From Pirellulaceae bacterium (GTDB taxonomy: Bacteria > Planctomycetota > Planctomycetia > Pirellulales > Pirellulaceae), in contig JALOQX010000027.1 of the NCBI GenBank assembly GCA_025459265.1, forward strand, positions 1 to 33,175: a DNA stretch of 33,175 bases, read 5' to 3'. The translations under genes and the position numbers were made by a program. The notes under the pieces were generated by a model, which was given only the letters and a program-made list of their open reading frames with translations, was not told the DNA's origin and ran no database searches. Shown here piece by piece: positions 31,362 through 33,175 of the stretch; position 1 is the first letter of the stretch, and each line of letters opens with the position of its first letter.

Positions 31362-32855
31362 TCATCGGAGCGCGAACACAGCGATCATGGCCTCGCCGTT
31401 GGTCGCGCTGGCCGTGACGGCGACGCCCGGCGTCCCGTCCGCCGTGGCACGAGGAAGCACCGCTATCTGAGTCCGTCCGGTCGGAAGCCGGCCGCTCCCC
31501 TTGTCGATCTGCAGCACGGACAGCGGTGCCCCGTCGCGGCCAGACAGCACATACACCGATGGGACAGGACCGTGCTGGCCCGCCGCGAGAGCTACCGTCA
31601 CCAACTCGTCCACGCGATCTCCATTTCGATCCGGCACGGCGACCAGTGGCGACTCGAAATCCACATCGGGCGCCAGGTCCGACTTCTTTCGCGTCTTCGC
31701 GTCGATCGCGAAACCGGGACGCCCGCCGATCAGCTGATCGCCCGCTATCTGCCACAACACGGCGCCGTTCGCAGCGGAGACTGCACGCACCAGGCTTGTA
31801 TAGCCGTCCGGTCCGGCTCCTGCACTCGACGTGAAGGCAAAGTCGTCCCTGCCGTCGCCGTTCAGATCGCCACAGGCGGCAAAACACGTGTCGGCAGTCA
31901 CGCGTGGGCGCTCGCTGACAAATCGCGTCAACACGGAGAAATCTCGACCCGACAGCACCGCGTACTCGTACGTATAGCGGGCTCCCCGACTGTCGCGCTC
32001 CAGTTCCCTGCGCACGAGACATTCCGGAATCCCGTCGCGATCTATATCGTGGAGCAACGGCAACACCCAGCCGCTGCCGGACGTGTCCGCCGCAGTCCAA
32101 ATACTGTCGTGCGCCGCGAGGACGACCAGGTCCTTGCCGGACCGGATCTCGATTCCAAGCGGAGACCGCGACGCGCCGCGGAATAAGAAGTCCGACACGC
32201 CGTCGCCATCGAAATCCTGCGTACGGATCGGCTCGGCCCAGAAATCGCGGCGGTCAATCGCGAAGCGTCCGATCCACTGCCCGTTTCGTCCCGAGATCAA
32301 TATCGCCGACGTCTTGAAATACGCCTCCCGGCAGTAGATGTCGCGGACATCATCGTGGTCGACGTCGTGGATGACGGCGATTCCGTGCACGGCGTAGCTC
32401 CCGTGAAGGGGATCTGCCTTGGCGGTGGCGTCGGACTTGCCCTGAAACTGCCAGAGCAGAGCGCCGGTCCTTCCCGATCGCGCCTCAACGAATCCCTGCT
32501 CCATCTGCGAGCCGCTGGTCGGGCGATGGACCGCGATGACCAGATCGGTCACCTGGTCGCTGTCGAGGTCGTCGAGCGCATGCAGTCCGCCGCAGCTGAT
32601 CGCCTGCGCCCAGGATTCCGCGTCCCAGAAGTAGTCAGCACCGTGAATCGGGATCAACAGTACAGGCCCTGGGCCTGGATCACCCACTGCCGTTGCCGCC
32701 GCCGGAACTGCGGCGTCCGACTCGCGCGGCCGACCGGCCTCCGGGGCAGAACTGTGCGTGCAGCCGAGGATCAGGGCCACCGCCAACGCGCGGAGTATGC
32801 GCGTGCAGGACGACGGCCTGCGACGCGGACGGCACCAGCTGCAGCCCTTGTGCAT
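31362..32855 (-). CDS. FG-GAP/VCBS-repeat lipoprotein
   Basis: The 497-residue protein starts at ATG 32855, six bases after GGAGG; the frame extends further upstream but without support. A basic N-terminus leads to ALAVALILGC, a lipobox-like site with lipid-attachment Cys at residue 32, followed by a polar Pro/Ala linker. The body holds at least six D-x-D/N-x-D-x-x-x-D/E calcium-loop repeats typical of integrin-like FG-GAP propellers: DLDSDQVTDLV, DVDHDDVRDIY, DFDGDGVSDFL, DIDRDGIPECL, DLNGDGRDDFAF and DRNGDRVDELV. Similar proteins bind ligands or surfaces outside the cell. It is convergent with the TIM-barrel gene; the 69-base gap holds only short stems (GTCAC/GTGAC; GGCTG/CAGCC). Confidence 0.85.
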   Translation of the reverse strand: MHKGCSWCRPRRRPSSCTRILRALAVALILGCTHSSAPEAGRPRESDAAVPAAATAVGDPGPGPVLLIPIHGADYFWDAESWAQAISCGGLHALDDLDSDQVTDLVIAVHRPTSGSQMEQGFVEARSGRTGALLWQFQGKSDATAKADPLHGSYAVHGIAVIHDVDHDDVRDIYCREAYFKTSAILISGRNGQWIGRFAIDRRDFWAEPIRTQDFDGDGVSDFLFRGASRSPLGIEIRSGKDLVVLAAHDSIWTAADTSGSGWVLPLLHDIDRDGIPECLVRRELERDSRGARYTYEYAVLSGRDFSVLTRFVSERPRVTADTCFAACGDLNGDGRDDFAFTSSAGAGPDGYTSLVRAVSAANGAVLWQIAGDQLIGGRPGFAIDAKTRKKSDLAPDVDFESPLVAVPDRNGDRVDELVTVALAAGQHGPVPSVYVLSGRDGAPLSVLQIDKGSGRLPTGRTQIAVLPRATADGTPGVAVTASATNGEAMIAVFALR

Positions 32856-33175
32856 GATGAGCCTCCGGGGATGTGCCTCACCCAGCGCCACTTGGTCCCC
32901 CCATCGTAACCCAAAGCGTAAGCGAGGGAAGCACTTGCTTGGCTCGATCAGAAAAGTGGTGTCTCGATCGCGGTCAACCGACGGCGCACGACAACTGCCG
33001 TCAGATCGCCGCGCTACAGATGCATTACGGCGGGGACCCGACCAGCGGGCGTTGGCCGAAACCGGGGCCGACGCGGCGGGAGGTTCATTATCCACCTACG
33101 CACCACGCCGCGCGTCGCACAGAAGCCCCGACGTTCACGCGGGGGAGGCTCACCTCAGAACCTACGCCCCGGAAG
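32856..33175. other. Upstream region of the FG-GAP lipoprotein gene
   Basis: These 320 bases hold no convincing gene: the reverse frame that continues to 33095 has no ribosome site and poor coding bias. On the minus strand a weak -10-like TACGAT (32908-32903) has no good -35. The stretch from 33096 to the right edge shows nothing recognisable. Confidence 0.4.

Noticed and set aside
1..33175. tRNA or rRNA genes, complete insertion sequences, phage or defence modules
   Set aside because: None was recognised on either strand by reading; a tRNAscan-type search could still find a short RNA gene that I missed.

Overview
The window reads as a chromosomal segment of a high-GC planctomycete, probably of the Pirellulales/Gemmatales type. 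The supporting signs are secreted sulfatases, Gfo/Idh/MocA oxidoreductases and TIM-barrel isomerases with twin-arginine signals, PQQ-like beta-propellers of the W-x-G-P type, DUF1579-like and DUF4214-like secreted proteins, and intergenic DNA full of short GC-rich hairpins. I assigned this lineage from gene content; no rRNA or other lineage marker is present. No tRNA, rRNA, CRISPR array, complete insertion sequence or phage module was seen.

Layout. 1-99: C-terminus of an unidentified protein. 100-888: non-coding, with a strong sigma70-like promoter and an inverted pair of hairpin modules. 889-2994: exported LamG plus beta-propeller protein. 2995-3692: array of about eleven hairpins. 3693-7621 (minus): Tat-exported sugar-isomerase-like protein, small DUF1579-like protein, arylsulfatase. 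7935-10768 (plus): acetolactate synthase large subunit and an exported SMP-30/gluconolactonase. 10839-12386 (minus): HEAT-like repeat protein. 12849-14680 (plus): histone-H1-like Lys/Ala peptide and a DEAD-box RNA helicase with a structured leader. 14690-14850: hairpin/direct-repeat element. 14971-20246 (plus): tight four-gene operon of two Gfo/Idh/MocA oxidoreductases, a GH32/43-like propeller and a PQQ-like propeller. 20249-22615 (minus): TIM-barrel isomerase and second sulfatase. 22866-31292 (plus): UroD-like methyltransferase-fold protein, sugar-porter MFS transporter, DUF4214-type protein, redoxin, HGSNAT-like membrane acyltransferase, second TIM-barrel isomerase. 31362-32855 (minus): FG-GAP-repeat lipoprotein.

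How the genes may work together. Most products look exported and fit scavenging of sulfated or otherwise decorated polysaccharides. Sulfatases would remove sulfate, propeller and LamG proteins would bind or cleave glycans, oxidoreductases and TIM-barrel isomerases would transform sugars (possibly by a 3-keto-glycoside route), and a sugar porter would import products. The genes for acetolactate synthase, helicase and the H1-like protein are housekeeping neighbours.

The least explained material is non-coding: the inverted hairpin pair at 326-496, the hairpin array at 3094-3693, the repeat element at 14706-14847 and the helicase leader. Promoters and hairpins were found by eye and are candidates only.
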